A stretch of DNA of 64,000 nt. Origin: Micropterix aruncella. Its lineage: Eukaryota; Arthropoda; Insecta; Lepidoptera; Micropterigidae. The stretch spans positions 6,764,975 to 6,828,974 of the forward strand of contig OX155972.1 of assembly GCA_944548615.1 (NCBI GenBank). The letters run 5' to 3'. The notes beneath the pieces were generated by a model. It was not told the origin of the DNA, ran no database searches, and saw only the letters and a program-made list of their open reading frames with translations. This document shows positions 63,090 through 64,000 of the stretch, piece after piece. The position numbers were made by a program, and so were the translations under genes. Position 1 is the stretch's first letter. Each line of letters starts with the position of its first letter.

Positions 63090-63129
63090 TCGAAAATTTA
63101 CGCGAAGCGAAGCCGCGGGCAACAGCTAG
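63090..63129 (+). mobile_element. Helitron-like 3' end
   Basis: GCGAAGCCGCGGGCAACAGCTAG ends in CTAG followed by T, the 3' signature of Helitrons, with a GC palindrome CCGCGG about ten bases upstream. A similar GAAGCCGCGGGC...GCTAGT end is frequent in lepidopteran genomes. The 5' end was not located. Confidence 0.4.
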
Positions 63130-63416
63130 TTCTTTATAAAACCGTAATTACAAAATGGTAATGAAAGAAGAAATCCAATATCTTTCTCAGTTTAATCGAT
63201 GAAATTTCGTTAGAATATACTGGGACGAGAAATATAGGTACAGTTAATCGTAGCCATTTTATCTAAATAAATATTAATGTCAGTAAAATTAAAAAAAAAA
63301 TACAAAAGGAGCTGCCATGGAATTCACCGACCGGAGTCGGGCCCATCATAATACTATTTTTTACAATTCTGGGGGGTGAGCAGTGGATTCCGGACTAACG
63401 ACCGGCTGTGGTAGGT

Positions 63417-63725
63417 TTAGGACAGCTGTTTACTCCCTCTTCGATTCCATAGAATTTGAGATGCGCAAATCGCGGTTTTAGATATTTTTTCTAGGAAAGA
63501 GTTGATTATTTTTCTGGAAGGACCAAGATCTTTAAAGAGGTGAAATAGAGATTTGGCTGGCAGGCCACGAGCGCCAACTTCCACCGCGTGAAGGTGAACA
63601 GTGAAGTCGTTCCGGGTTACGGCATTTGCGAGATCATGGTATTTATTTAATTTGTACTCGTGGTCTTTTGGGATATTTGATTCCCATGGAACAGTTAATT
63701 CTACAATAAGGGCCACCTTCCGAGA
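63417..63725 (-). mobile_element. C-terminal LINE fragment, possibly restriction-like endonuclease type
   Basis: The - strand reads KVALIVELTVPWESNIPKDH, then K-x-x-KY-x-x-L and later VEVGARGLPAKSLFHLF to a stop at 63417. The (D/E)LTVPWE ... K..KY pattern recalls the PD-(D/E)xK endonuclease at the C-terminus of RLE-type LINEs (R2/NeSL/CRE group). The upstream palm is not present. Assignment is by motif memory only. Confidence 0.4.
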
Positions 63726-64000
63726 TAGAGAGTAAAGAGTTATAGTTATAGTTATTTATAGTTAGTTATAGTTTAAAATTGTATCTGAAATAAAATTTTG
63801 GTTTATGTTTTATTCTTCCTTGTATCGTATCATTTTTACAGGCAATAAGTAATTAAATACTCCACGGTTAATAAAACTAGTCTGATAGCCAAAACTACTC
63901 TGGGATTCGCTGATATCATAATATTTTTATTGATACTGTTAATACTGCTTTATTGTTACTGATACTGTTATGAGATAAAAATATTATTTTATGTGTATTC
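63726..64000. other. AT-rich end of window
   Basis: Repeats of GTTATAGTTA (63738-63770) and of ATACTGTTA (63936-63972); no gene. Confidence 0.5.

Overview
This is an insect nuclear window, very probably lepidopteran. The order is inferred from the mix of repeats: BEL/Pao and APE-type LINE elements, a Helitron-like 3' end ending CTAG, short elements with the lepidopteran-style hairpin-plus-CAGA layout, and TTAA-flanked piggyBac relics. No operons, CRISPR, tRNA or rRNA genes were seen. Nearly everything is repeat or mobile DNA; the only non-transposon coding candidate is a C2H2 zinc-finger gene.

Region 1 (1-27165) is a head-to-tail tandem array that continues off the left edge. Eight units (U1-U8) of about 3.42 kb are visible. 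In the phase of the window start they begin at 1, 3952, 7915, 11602, 15023, 18444, 21871 and 25293. Each carries, left to right: (i) a decayed LINE reverse-transcriptase fragment on +, (ii) an intact 309-codon zinc-finger ORF on -, convergent with the LINE, (iii) a 15-bp minisatellite, (iv) a 63-bp near-perfect palindrome, (v) a short stretch resembling the IS66 transposase zinc-finger region, (vi) the endonuclease part of the same dead LINE, running into the next unit. U1 and U2 are enlarged by a piggyBac fragment and U3 by a TTAA-flanked MITE. The shared LINE decay shows that the composite unit was fixed before amplification; private and patchily shared variants show later unequal crossover or conversion.

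Region 2 (27166-33060) is the array edge and flank. The last zinc-finger copy has a different 5' end, and that end is duplicated at 29.5-29.9 kb with a truncated paralogue. AT-rich DNA, an RTE LINE tail, a palindromic MITE and a 707-bp TIR element follow.

Region 3 (33060-41290) holds two diverged copies of a GC-rich repeat split by a complete BEL/Pao element on - (BEL-1: 165-bp LTRs, AACGC target duplication, one gag-pol ORF). BEL-1 itself contains a nested Harbinger-like element between pol and the 3' LTR.

Region 4 (41290-46045) is a near-complete CR1/L2-type LINE on - with ORF1 (coiled coil plus SGNH-like domain) and ORF2 (endonuclease plus RT).

Region 5 (47608-55188) is a second complete BEL/Pao element on + (BEL-2: 484-bp LTRs, AATAT target duplication), with a roughly 450-bp TA microsatellite in its leader.

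Region 6 (55189-64000) is a graveyard of LINE tails and nested LINEs, including an inverted pair of the same LINE, a 122-bp minisatellite, a Helitron-like end and a fragment resembling the C-terminus of an RLE-type LINE. The intact coding capacity is in the two BEL/Pao ORFs, the CR1-type ORF1/ORF2 and the zinc-finger ORFs.
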